In this document: positions 1 through 7,011 of the stretch, piece after piece
How positions within the stretch are numbered: position 1 is the first letter of the stretch
Layout: each line of letters opens with the position of its first letter
DNA from: Gemmatimonadota bacterium
Lineage (GTDB): Bacteria > Gemmatimonadota > Gemmatimonadetes > Longimicrobiales > Gaopeijiaceae
Assembly (NCBI GenBank): GCA_022826565.1
Contig: JAJDUP010000031.1
Span: forward strand, 1 to 64,000
Direction of reading: 5' to 3'
Length of the DNA stretch: 64,000 nucleotides
Notes under the pieces: model-generated
What the model saw: the letters and a program-made list of their open reading frames with translations, nothing else
Databases searched by the model: none
Told to the model about the DNA's origin: nothing
Program-made: the position numbers and the translations under genes

Positions 1-193
1 CCCCGTCCTCGTCGAGACCTTCGTCGAGGTCCCACGCTTCAACGGCGGCGTCTACAGAGCCTCCGGCTGGATCCGCGTCGGAACCACCAAGGGACGCGGG
101 CGCTACGACACCGCCAAGCAGTACGGCAAGCCCGCCAAGGACGTCTGGCTCTGCCCGCTCGCCAAGCACTGGAGGTGCATCCTCAACCGCTAG
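1..193 (+). CDS. DUF4338 (DruA-like) protein, C-terminal end only
   Basis: The reading frame is open from the window edge to TAG at 191-193, giving 63 residues. It begins PVLVETFVEVPRFNGGVYRA and contains GWIRVGTTKGRGRYD and a C-terminal KDVWLCPLAKHWRCIL. This is the conserved end of the DUF4338 family, which includes DruA of the Druantia anti-phage system and many proteins encoded next to transposases. The N-terminus and upstream partners lie outside the window, so a defence role cannot be told from an insertion-sequence passenger. No other Druantia component is visible downstream. The family call is fairly secure; the function is open. Confidence 0.7.
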   Translation, partial: PVLVETFVEVPRFNGGVYRASGWIRVGTTKGRGRYDTAKQYGKPAKDVWLCPLAKHWRCILNR

Positions 194-356
194 GCCTGGC
201 CCTCCACGATCCGTTCAGGGGGACGATCACCACGGCTTCACCGAACAGTTACTCCAGCCGCGTCCGATAGCGTAGCAGGTATTCCCGTTCATTTCTGCAT
301 ACCCCAAGTGATATATCACCGACATGAAGTGACGTAAGATATTGGTATATCATAAT

Positions 357-551
357 TTACAAATGCCTACGTAGTTCGGGCGGAATGGGCCCCGTCAGGT
401 CGTTTATTCGCAAGTCGATGGCTACCACATTGACCAGGTCTCCGAGTTCTGGCGGAATGGGGCCCGCCAAGTCGTTGACTTCGAGCGAGAGATACTCCAG
501 TGCATCGAGATTACCGAGTTCCGGCGGAACTATGTTGAGATTTATAAACTG
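357..551 (-). pseudogene. Orphan leucine-rich-repeat tail (gene fragment)
   Basis: On the minus strand an open frame between a TAG (552-554) and a TAA (357-359) encodes about 60 residues with two and a half 24-residue LRR units: VPPELGNLDALEYLSLEVND, then LAGPIPPELGD, then LTGPIPPELRRHL and stop. There is no start codon or ribosome site. The repeat type and register match the LRR lipoprotein ending at 7012, and joining the two at the shared GTTCCGCCGGAAC stretch keeps the frame. It therefore looks like the severed 3' end of that gene. The surrounding 194-356 and 552-697 are AT-rich and show no other gene. Confidence 0.7.
517..530. repeat. Candidate left junction of the inserted element
   Basis: The 14-bp string AGTTCCGGCGGAAC occurs here in the LRR fragment and again at 7055-7068 in the truncated LRR gene. 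Both copies encode V-P-P-E-L in the same register. It is a near-palindrome, as tyrosine-recombinase core sites often are. Caution: closely similar strings recur throughout the LRR gene because they encode the repeat consensus, so identity alone is weak evidence. Confidence 0.3.
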
Positions 552-697
552 CTATATGACAATAGCTTACAGTATATGAAGTGATTCATGTATCACTCAC
601 GATATGCAGATCTGATCGGGATTGCGTGCGACGGTATCGGAGGTCAGCGGACGATTCCGAGCCCTCGCCGATGGAGTTTGGTGGCCCGCATGTGGGC

Positions 698-2017
698 TCA
701 GCGAACGTCGGTGGGGAGCCTCCGCACCACCACGCTGGCCACGTCGAAGTCGTCAAGCTCGATGAACGCCGCCCGCCCGTCCGGGCCGAAGGCGTCGGGT
801 ATCTCCGTCGCGCCGGTGCGATAGGTGCCGACATACTCACCCTCGGGGGAGAGGATGTCGATGGGTCCGTCACTCAGCGGCTCGTCGCCCCGGCGTTGTA
901 CCCAGATGCGACCATCCCAGGTGGCGGCAAGGCTTCGGAGGACGGGGACTTCGCGGTAGTATCTCTCCTCGATCCGGAAGCTGCCCGAGACTGGAGGGAT
1001 GTTGCCTCGCCGGGGTCCGCGCCCGCGCACCATCATGTTGTAACCCGCCGTTCCGCCTGCTCCACGGGCGGCTGATCGCCGTTCCTCGTACTCTTGCTGG
1101 ACCGATGGCGTCACGGGCTCGGGTGGGAAGGGCCGCTGGAGGATACGAGCGGCCTCCATTGTTCCCGCCGGGGTGACCTTGAGGGCGTATGCGGACGAGT
1201 CGGAGTGAACGATGCCGCCATCGGGGAGAACGCCGACGAGCAACTGGGGCTCGAATACGGTGGGCACGCTCAACTGTGCGAACATCGGTCTGAGGTCGGC
1301 GGGGACATCGTTCGACAAGCGGTCATTCAGACCGGTTCGGGGCGGCAGCCACCCGTGGACCACCGTGTCCTCCTTTACGGCCTCGCCGTCGAGTCCGACC
1401 CGCACGACTGGCCGGGACGTGGGCAGGGCAACGGGGCCACCGCCCGCGCTTGCGACGGTGACGCCCGGATTGCCCCCGAAGGCTCCAGAGAAGACGGCTC
1501 CACCGCGAGGATCGGGCAAGAGTGTTGCGGACACGACCGCGCCGCCCGGTGCGGCTCCGGTTCGGACCATCCGCTCGAAGGTGCCGGAGGCGTCGAAGAT
1601 TTGATAGGCGCGGTGCCCGGCGTCGCTCACCACCGTGGTTCCGTCCCTCAACACCGTGAAGCTGACGGGGCGATTGAACTCGCCCGGACCTCCACCCGCT
1701 GAACCGAACTCGCGCAGGAAGCCTCCCGCCGCGTCGAAAACCACAACCCGCAGGCTCCCGGAGCTCAGCAACCCCACACCCATGTCCCCGTCGAACACAT
1801 ACAGGTTCCCCTGGGCGTCGAAAGCCACGCTGTTGACGTGGGCAAACATCTCCCACGGCTCGCCTTCGAGAACGCCGACCCGGTAGACCTCCTCGAACTC
1901 GGGTTCGATGCGGGTGTCCCGGCTTGGAAGATCAATGACCTCTTGGGCTTGCAGCGCCGGTGAGCCGAGGCCGAAGACGATCCCGACGGCCAGTCGGGGA
2001 ATGCATGGAGTCGTCAC
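698..2017 (-). CDS. Secreted 6-bladed β-propeller protein, copy 1
   Basis: The product has 439 residues and a signal peptide ([18 protein letters not shown], cleavage near ALQAQ), so it is exported. The mature part carries repeated blade motifs such as NLYVFDGDMG, VFDAAGGFLREFG and GPGEFNRPVSFTVLRDG, as in the 6-bladed β-propeller/NHL families. These are usually binding or scaffolding domains and no catalytic site is evident. The start is GTG at 2015-2017, with GAGGAG about 10 bases upstream. It is the downstream member of a tandem pair with the gene at 2240-3421. The signal peptide and the C-terminal end are nearly the same in both, while the middle has diverged and this copy carries an extra Gly/Arg-rich stretch. 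Ligand unknown. Confidence 0.8.
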   Translation of the reverse strand: MTTPCIPRLAVGIVFGLGSPALQAQEVIDLPSRDTRIEPEFEEVYRVGVLEGEPWEMFAHVNSVAFDAQGNLYVFDGDMGVGLLSSGSLRVVVFDAAGGFLREFGSAGGGPGEFNRPVSFTVLRDGTTVVSDAGHRAYQIFDASGTFERMVRTGAAPGGAVVSATLLPDPRGGAVFSGAFGGNPGVTVASAGGGPVALPTSRPVVRVGLDGEAVKEDTVVHGWLPPRTGLNDRLSNDVPADLRPMFAQLSVPTVFEPQLLVGVLPDGGIVHSDSSAYALKVTPAGTMEAARILQRPFPPEPVTPSVQQEYEERRSAARGAGGTAGYNMMVRGRGPRRGNIPPVSGSFRIEERYYREVPVLRSLAATWDGRIWVQRRGDEPLSDGPIDILSPEGEYVGTYRTGATEIPDAFGPDGRAAFIELDDFDVASVVVRRLPTDVR

Positions 2018-2166
2018 GCTGGGGTCTCCTCAGACAAGCAACATCGCAACAGTTTGGATGAATCCCAATCTACGGTTGCCTTCCTCGGAACGCACCCGCT
2101 GGCACCCATACAGGCGTGAAGGGCCGCACTCTCCCGGTCGTCAGTCCGGGCCGACATCAGCGACTC
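2018..2166 (-). repeat. Duplicated upstream region, copy 1
   Basis: This stretch upstream of propeller copy 1 is clearly homologous to 3422-3580 upstream of copy 2. The shared core CAATCTACGGTTGCCTTCCT is identical and flanking blocks match with small indels. It presumably carries the promoter of each gene and shows that the duplication unit was gene plus about 150 bp of leader. The rest of 2018-2239 shows no gene. Confidence 0.7.
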
Positions 2167-2239
2167 AATCGGATGTCGGTGGATCTGACTCTGGTGATTG
2201 TCGCAGGCCAAATGCTACTGCCGGGCTCAGGATCGGCGG

Positions 2240-3421
2240 TCACCGTCCTCCGACCGGCAGCCTCCGCACCACCACCCTGGAAACGTCGAATTCGTCACGC
2301 TCGATGAACGCCGCCTGTCCGTCCGGACCGAAGGCGTCGGGCATTTCGGTCGAGCCAGCAGCGTAGGTCCCGATGTAGCCGCCATCCGGGGTCAGTAGGT
2401 CGATCGGACCGTCGCCGCCCGCCTCCTCGCCGCGCCGCTGAACCCAGATCGTGCCTTCCCAGCTGGTTCTCAGCCTGCGGACCACCGGGACTTCGTGGTG
2501 GAACTCCATGGACGCGATGCGCCGGCGCGCGAGTTCGGCAAACGCGCCGGCGAACTCATCTCCCCGACCGGACCTCTCCTCGGCTTCGTCCAGCTGGCGC
2601 TCGATCTCCTCGTCCCTCATCCGGTCGGTGACGGGTTCGGGCCGAAACGGCCGGGTGAGCACGCGCGTCAGGTCCCCGTCCCGGGTGGCCACCTTGATCG
2701 CGTAGGCGGACGAATCGGTGTAGGCCAATCCGCCGTCCGGCAGGGCTACGGCCGACAGGACGGGCGCGAAGGCGTCGGGGTCTCCCGGGGGCTTCCACGC
2801 TCGGATCACCGTGTGCGCCACGGCCTCCTCGCCGGTCAGGTCCACACGGTGGACGGGCCGGAACAGTGGTTCGGGGGCGTCGGGGCCTCCGAAAGAACCC
2901 ATGCTGGTCGTGATCACGTTCCGGCCATCCCTCGCGGCGGCCAGAGGCCGGATGATCAGGAACATCGAACTGCCCGGCATGCGCACCGAGCGCTCGAACT
3001 CGCCGTCCGATCCGAACACCTGGAACGCCCCGTGACCCGGGTCGAACACCACCGCGCGCCCGTCGCGGAGCACGGTGAACCCGACCGCCGTGTTGGTGTT
3101 CGGCGCGAACTCGCCCGGACCGTCCCCGAGCCCTCCGAACTCGCGCACGAACTCGCCGTCCGGGCTCACCACCACGATCCGTCCGCCTTGGTCGTCCATC
3201 ACGTACAGGTCGCCGGACTGACTGAAGCCGACCGCGCTGACCCGGCTGAACACCTCCCACTCCGCACCATCGATGGACCCCACCCGGTAGACTTCCTCAA
3301 ATTCGGGTTCGATGTGGGTGTCCCGGCTTGGAAGTTCAATGACCTCTTGGGCTTGGAGAGCCGGTGAGCCGAGGCCGAAGACGATGCCGACGGCCAGTCG
3401 GGGAATACGTGGAGTCGTCAT
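2240..3421 (-). CDS. Secreted 6-bladed β-propeller protein, copy 2
   Basis: This is a paralogue of the 698-2017 gene, 393 residues from ATG 3419-3421; the reading frame continues upstream without a better start. AGGAG lies about 9 bases before the ATG. The signal peptide [18 protein letters not shown] and the first mature residues ([22 protein letters not shown]) are almost identical to copy 1. Propeller blades follow, with motifs such as [15 protein letters not shown] and [12 protein letters not shown]. The C-terminal [14 protein letters not shown] segment is also shared. It is exported and probably folds as a ligand-binding propeller. Its upstream region runs directly into the 3' end of mobA, so it may be cargo of the mobile element. 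No enzymatic motif was found. Confidence 0.8.
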   Translation of the reverse strand: MTTPRIPRLAVGIVFGLGSPALQAQEVIELPSRDTHIEPEFEEVYRVGSIDGAEWEVFSRVSAVGFSQSGDLYVMDDQGGRIVVVSPDGEFVREFGGLGDGPGEFAPNTNTAVGFTVLRDGRAVVFDPGHGAFQVFGSDGEFERSVRMPGSSMFLIIRPLAAARDGRNVITTSMGSFGGPDAPEPLFRPVHRVDLTGEEAVAHTVIRAWKPPGDPDAFAPVLSAVALPDGGLAYTDSSAYAIKVATRDGDLTRVLTRPFRPEPVTDRMRDEEIERQLDEAEERSGRGDEFAGAFAELARRRIASMEFHHEVPVVRRLRTSWEGTIWVQRRGEEAGGDGPIDLLTPDGGYIGTYAAGSTEMPDAFGPDGQAAFIERDEFDVSRVVVRRLPVGGR

Positions 3422-3580
3422 GCAGGAGGTCTCCTGAACTGGACTGAAACAAGCGACATTGCCAGGAATTGGATGCACTATTTCAATCTACGGTTGCCTT
3501 CCTCGGCACGCTCCAGCCCGCGCGCTCAAGTCAAGGGCCGCCGCTCTACCGACCGTCAATCCCGACCGTTGTCAGCGGCT
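3422..3580 (-). repeat. Duplicated upstream region, copy 2
   Basis: This is the second copy of the leader sequence seen at 2018-2166. Homology continues to about 3580 and so overlaps the last codons of mobA (stop at 3572-3574). The mob module therefore abuts, or was joined into, the promoter side of the propeller gene. Confidence 0.65.
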
Positions 3581-5095
3581 CGGCCCGGCATCGCGGTCCG
3601 GGCCGCGCGGCGGCTTCACCTCCAGCGGCCGCGCGGTCTCACGGCGGCGGATGTCCCGTAGTACTCGGTCAAGCGCGTCACCTGCTCGTCGAGCCGCTCG
3701 ATTCGCCGCCTCAAGGTGGCGTTCTCCCCGGTCTGCCGCTCGACTTGCCGCCGCAAGGCTTCGACCTGTTCGGATTGCCGCCGCCGTTCCCGCTCGTACT
3801 GCCCGGACAACCTCTTCAAGGCCGCCGTCAACTGCCCCTCCAACTCGGTCATACAGCTTCCTCACTCTCTTGACTGCTTTGCGACAGGCCGCCCGCGCCA
3901 GATCCAGCGCGGTTTGTCCAGCGTCCCCGCCGACAGCGCCACGGCCTGCTCTTCCTCGATCTTCGGCAGCGCGGTCCTCCAAGCGTCCGCCTCGGTTCGC
4001 GCGAGCGTCCGCCGGGTCTCCCCGATGTCGAAGTCCTGTACCGCCACCGTCTCGGTCTGGCTCTGGATGCCCGTCCACGGCCACCGCATCGTCGCCCAGC
4101 TTTCGGCGCAGATGCCGAGCGAGAGGCTCAGGCCAACCGCCAGCGGCCGGAGCCAAGCCCTCGGCAGCAGCGCGCGCATCCGCCCGGTCGCCGCCTCCGT
4201 ATCGCGCTCGATGGTACGCGGCGCGTTCCTCGCGGCGCGCCGCGAGTTCCCGGCGGGCCGCTCGGGCTCGCTCGCGGTCAACTCCCCGATCTCCCGGCGC
4301 TCGATCTCCCGCCGTCTCGGCGTCCGCCCGGTCAAGCCGTTCGGGCTGGAAGTCAAAGGCGTACAGCCGTCCCTTCAGCCGCCAGCGGTCCCCGGTCTCG
4401 GGATCCATCGCGGTGAGGTAGTCCTTGCCCTGCCTCGGCACATCAAGGCCCGCCTCCCGGAGCGCGGCGACGACATCGAAGCGGTCTTTCACCGCGCCGT
4501 GCTCGACGCGCTGGAGCAGGTAGTCCCGGATCAGGTCGCGCGGCGAGGATTCGAGCCGGAGCCCAGCCCGCAGCTGGGCGGCCTCGACGTAGGCGCGGTG
4601 TCCGGGCTGCTCGACCCTGGCCCGGGCCGGATCGTCCGGACGGCCCCAGCCGTGCTCGTGGTTGAAGGCGTCCCGGAGCGGATCGAACGTCCTCCGCCAG
4701 CCCGGAGGGGCGATGTTGAGGCTTCGCCCGCTCTCAAGGTCGCATCGTGCGGCCAGAACGTGGACGTGGGCGCCGCCGCCCTCCTCGCGGTGGAGCACCG
4801 CCGCCCAAGCGTAGCGGTCGGGTTCGAGCCCGGCCCAGGCTGTCTCCTCGAAGGCGTCCAGAACCTCGCGGATCTGTTCGTCGGTCGGCTCGTCCTCCGG
4901 CGCCCACGCGATCACGCCGGAGGTGTACCTGTGCTCGAACCCCAGCGTGTCCGCCACCGACGCCACCCGGTGAGGATCGCCCCGAAGGACCTCGACGCCT
5001 TCGCGCGGCTTCCCGGAGGAGTCCCGCTCCCCGAGGAGGTATTTGGCCGCAGCCCGCGCCGATCCGGTTCCGCGGGCCAGGAACTTAATGTGCAT
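3572..5095 (-). CDS. mobA: MobA-type relaxase (MobA/VirD2-like)
   Basis: This DNA-nicking relaxase of a mobilizable element has 507 residues from ATG 5093-5095 (MHIKFLARGTGSARAAAKYL). Tyr19 is a candidate nicking residue. His102, His110 and His112 (LHREEGGGAHVHVLAARCDL) form the three-histidine metal motif of relaxases. NHEHGWGRP and VAALREAGLDVPRQGKDYLT follow, typical of ColE1/MobQ-like relaxases. After about residue 245 the protein becomes Arg/Asp/Ala-rich with no clear domain, exactly where two other genes are nested in another frame. The start overlaps the mobC stop by 11 bases, so the two are probably co-translated. The gene defines the region as mobilizable rather than self-transmissible, because no type IV secretion genes are present. 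Confidence 0.9.
   Translation of the reverse strand: MHIKFLARGTGSARAAAKYLLGERDSSGKPREGVEVLRGDPHRVASVADTLGFEHRYTSGVIAWAPEDEPTDEQIREVLDAFEETAWAGLEPDRYAWAAVLHREEGGGAHVHVLAARCDLESGRSLNIAPPGWRRTFDPLRDAFNHEHGWGRPDDPARARVEQPGHRAYVEAAQLRAGLRLESSPRDLIRDYLLQRVEHGAVKDRFDVVAALREAGLDVPRQGKDYLTAMDPETGDRWRLKGRLYAFDFQPERLDRADAETAGDRAPGDRGVDRERARAARRELAARREERAAYHRARYGGGDRADARAAAEGLAPAAGGWPEPLARHLRRKLGDDAVAVDGHPEPDRDGGGTGLRHRGDPADARANRGGRLEDRAAEDRGRAGRGAVGGDAGQTALDLARAACRKAVKRVRKLYDRVGGAVDGGLEEVVRAVRAGTAAAIRTGRSLAAASRAADRGERHLEAANRAARRAGDALDRVLRDIRRRETARPLEVKPPRGPDRDAGPSR
3616..3852 (-). CDS. MobD/MbeD-like coiled-coil protein, nested in mobA
   Basis: This 78-residue protein lies wholly inside the mobA 3' region in another frame. 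It starts MTELEGQLTAALKRLSGQYE and continues as a near-continuous charged coiled coil with regular Leu/Ile/Val spacing (VEALRRQVERQTGENATLRR). ATG 3850-3852 is preceded by GAGGAAG, which overlaps the stop codon of the nested gene upstream (3862-3864), the signature of translational coupling. In ColE1-type plasmids mbeD is a small coiled-coil protein encoded at this position inside mbeA and tied to mobilization or entry exclusion. Position, size, fold and ribosome site all agree, but no protein comparison was run. Confidence 0.65.
   Translation of the reverse strand: MTELEGQLTAALKRLSGQYERERRRQSEQVEALRRQVERQTGENATLRRRIERLDEQVTRLTEYYGTSAAVRPRGRWR
3862..4356 (-). CDS. MobB-like membrane protein, nested in mobA
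   Basis: A frame of up to 164 residues is nested within mobA in a different phase. It has an Arg/Glu-rich N-terminal part, one strong hydrophobic segment near residues 68-90 (LRPLAVGLSLSLGICAESW) and a polar tail ending AKQSRE. RSF1010 MobB and ColE1 MbeB are likewise encoded inside the relaxase gene, and RSF1010 MobB has a membrane segment that helps present the relaxosome to the transfer channel. The furthest start is TTG at 4356. An alternative ATG at 4177-4179 with GGAGG about 13 bases upstream would give 105 residues and keep the membrane segment. The stop overlaps the ribosome site of the next nested gene. Confidence 0.55.
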   Translation of the reverse strand: MTSSPNGLTGRTPRRREIERREIGELTASEPERPAGNSRRAARNAPRTIERDTEAATGRMRALLPRAWLRPLAVGLSLSLGICAESWATMRWPWTGIQSQTETVAVQDFDIGETRRTLARTEADAWRTALPKIEEEQAVALSAGTLDKPRWIWRGRPVAKQSRE

Positions 5096-5423
5096 CCGCG
5101 TCCGGGCTCTCGGCGGGGTCCAAGGCACTGAGCGCCCGGTCGATGGCGATCAGGTGGGCGATCACCTCGACGGCCTCGATGGCCTCCTTGTGTGTATTGG
5201 CCCACCGAGCAATCTGGTTGAGGTTGTTGCCGCCGCCCGCCAGTTCGCGGGTGCGCTCGCGCTCGACCCCGGCGTGCGCCACGGTCCAGGTGCGGACCCG
5301 GCCAATCGACCGGCGCACCAGATCCGACAGCGTCAGGCCTGCGGAGCGCGCCTTGGCGTGCCACGCCGCACGCTCCGCCTCGCTGGCGCGGATCTTCACC
5401 CAGACGGCGCGTCCGGCGCTCAC
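5085..5423 (-). CDS. mobC: MobC-like relaxosome accessory protein
   Basis: A 112-residue protein. Its N-terminal part (VWVKIRASEAERAAWHAKAR, then GLTLSDLVRRSIGRV) fits a ribbon-helix-helix-like DNA-binding region. It is followed by GGGNNLNQIARWANTH, the hallmark of bacterial mobilization protein MobC. MobC proteins bind oriT and help the relaxase open the DNA. The gene directly precedes mobA and overlaps its start by 11 bases, giving the usual mobC-mobA order. The 3' end is Asp/Ala-rich. The family call is secure. Confidence 0.88.
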   Translation of the reverse strand: MSAGRAVWVKIRASEAERAAWHAKARSAGLTLSDLVRRSIGRVRTWTVAHAGVERERTRELAGGGNNLNQIARWANTHKEAIEAVEVIAHLIAIDRALSALDPAESPDADAH

Positions 5424-5716
5424 GGCGCGCCGTTTCCGTCGTGGGGGTCAGAGGGGGCACGGCCCCCCGCCAGCCCCTGCCGGGGACTCGCGAAGCGTGG
5501 CCCCAAAGGGTGGGCTGGCTCTCCCGCATTAGCGGGGAAAACCGTCCGCCGAGGGGCGCAATCGAAGGCCGTCGGAATCACCATGATTCTACACGGAGAG
5601 GCCCGACTCCGGCCGTGTCAACCGCCCCAATCGAGGCGGTTTCCAAAGGCGTCCAGCACCGTCCCGGAGCCGCATCGGCCGCCGCCAGCGGCTCCCCCGT
5701 CGTCTCCCGGGGCTAC
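5424..5716. other. Candidate origin of transfer region between mobC and the integrase
   Basis: This 293-bp stretch has no gene and is rich in inverted repeats. GGGGGC-ACG-GCCCCC lies near 5452-5466, CCCC-TGCC-GGGG just after it, and CCCGC-ATTA-GCGGG at 5523-5536. A region immediately upstream of mobC is where oriT lies in related mobilizable elements. No known nic site was recognised, so the assignment rests on position and symmetry. Confidence 0.45.
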
Positions 5717-6877
5717 CTACCGCCGCGTGACGTAATCGCTCCACTCCTGCATGACTTCGGCGCGCCTCTCAAGCAGGTCGGATCGCTGGTACGCCTGCAC
5801 GACCTGACTCCGGGGCACATGGGCGAGGCAGGCCTCGGCGACCTCGGCAGGGACGCCCGTCTCGGCCATCCACGACCGCGCGCTCGACCGGAACCCGTGC
5901 GGCGTCGAAGCCACTCCGGCTCTCCTCAGCAGGCTCCCCGGTGCCTTGGTCGGCAGCGGGCCGCCGGTCCTCGACGGGAACACATACGACGACTTGCCGG
6001 ACAGGGCTCGCGCCCGTTCGAGCACGCCGAGCGCGCCCGTGCTGAGCGGCACGACGAACTCCCGGCCCGCCTTCATCCTCGCCACCGGAATCGTCCACCT
6101 CGCCGCATCCATGACGATCTCGTCCCAACGCGCGCCTCTCGCCTCGCCGGGCCGAACGGCGGTGAGTGCGATCAACTCCACGCACAACGCGGCTGGACTC
6201 GCTTCCTCAATTCTGCGGATGGTGCGCAACGCTCCCGCGATCTCCCGGTGCGGAAGCGCCCGATGGTGCCTCGGCCCGTTGCCGTTCGCCTTCGGCAACG
6301 CGGCCACGGCCCGGTCCACCGGGTTGTCCGGGCGGTAGTTGCGACCGATACACCAGCGGAAGACGGCGGCGATCCGGTGACGGGCCTTGCGCGCGGCTGA
6401 GGGCTTCGAGCTCCAGATCGGGGACAGGCACCGGAGCACGTCCGCGCTCGTGATCCGGTCCACGGGCTGGTCGAGCAAGGATGTGGCGTGGAGGCGGAAC
6501 GTGGACTCCCACTGTTCGGGAAGCGGGCTCCCGGCCTTCCAGGACTCCCGGTGGAGCCGGATCGTCCGTTCGGCGGCTTCGGCGAACATCGGGACGCCGC
6601 GCCCGCGCGGATCCCTTCCGAGCCGGACCATGCGGCTGTTGTCCAGCGCCTTACGGCGCGCCTCGGCGAGCGTCACCTCGGGATACGGTCCGAGCCCGAT
6701 CGAGGTCAGGCGGCCCTCGATCCTGACGCGCTGCCGCCATGTCTTGGTGATGCGGCCATCGAGCGTCCGGTGAACCCGGAGGCTCAGGCCGCGCCCGCCG
6801 CGCCCGTCCCCGTACACGCCCGGACGGCCCACCGTCCGCACGAACGCGGCGGTGAGGGTTCGGGGTCGCTTCGTCAT
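5717..6877 (-). CDS. int: P4-type tyrosine recombinase (integrase)
   Basis: A 386-residue integrase. An N-terminal DUF4102-like arm-binding domain (GRGLSLRVHR, IGLGPYPEVTLAEARRKA) is followed by a core-binding region and the catalytic domain. Arg242 (LTAVRPGEARG), His327 and Arg330 (TPHGFRSSARSWMAE), His353 (CLAH) and the nucleophile Tyr363 (VVQAYQRSD) are all present, so it should be active. ATG 6875-6877 is preceded by AAGGAAGG. It stands at the right end of the mobile region, about 180 bp from a candidate junction at 7055, the expected place for int. Such enzymes integrate islands and mobilizable elements, often at tRNA genes; none is visible here. Confidence 0.92.
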   Translation of the reverse strand: MTKRPRTLTAAFVRTVGRPGVYGDGRGGRGLSLRVHRTLDGRITKTWRQRVRIEGRLTSIGLGPYPEVTLAEARRKALDNSRMVRLGRDPRGRGVPMFAEAAERTIRLHRESWKAGSPLPEQWESTFRLHATSLLDQPVDRITSADVLRCLSPIWSSKPSAARKARHRIAAVFRWCIGRNYRPDNPVDRAVAALPKANGNGPRHHRALPHREIAGALRTIRRIEEASPAALCVELIALTAVRPGEARGARWDEIVMDAARWTIPVARMKAGREFVVPLSTGALGVLERARALSGKSSYVFPSRTGGPLPTKAPGSLLRRAGVASTPHGFRSSARSWMAETGVPAEVAEACLAHVPRSQVVQAYQRSDLLERRAEVMQEWSDYVTRR

Positions 6878-7011
6878 GCGTTCCTTCCTTGTGGTGTATC
6901 ACTTATTGCAACACTACACGGGGAAGAATACACCGGAAGCCACTGGACCGCAAGAGACGGTTGGCGTCGGGCGACGGCCTTGAAACCGTTGTACTATAGG
7001 ATGTTATGGGA

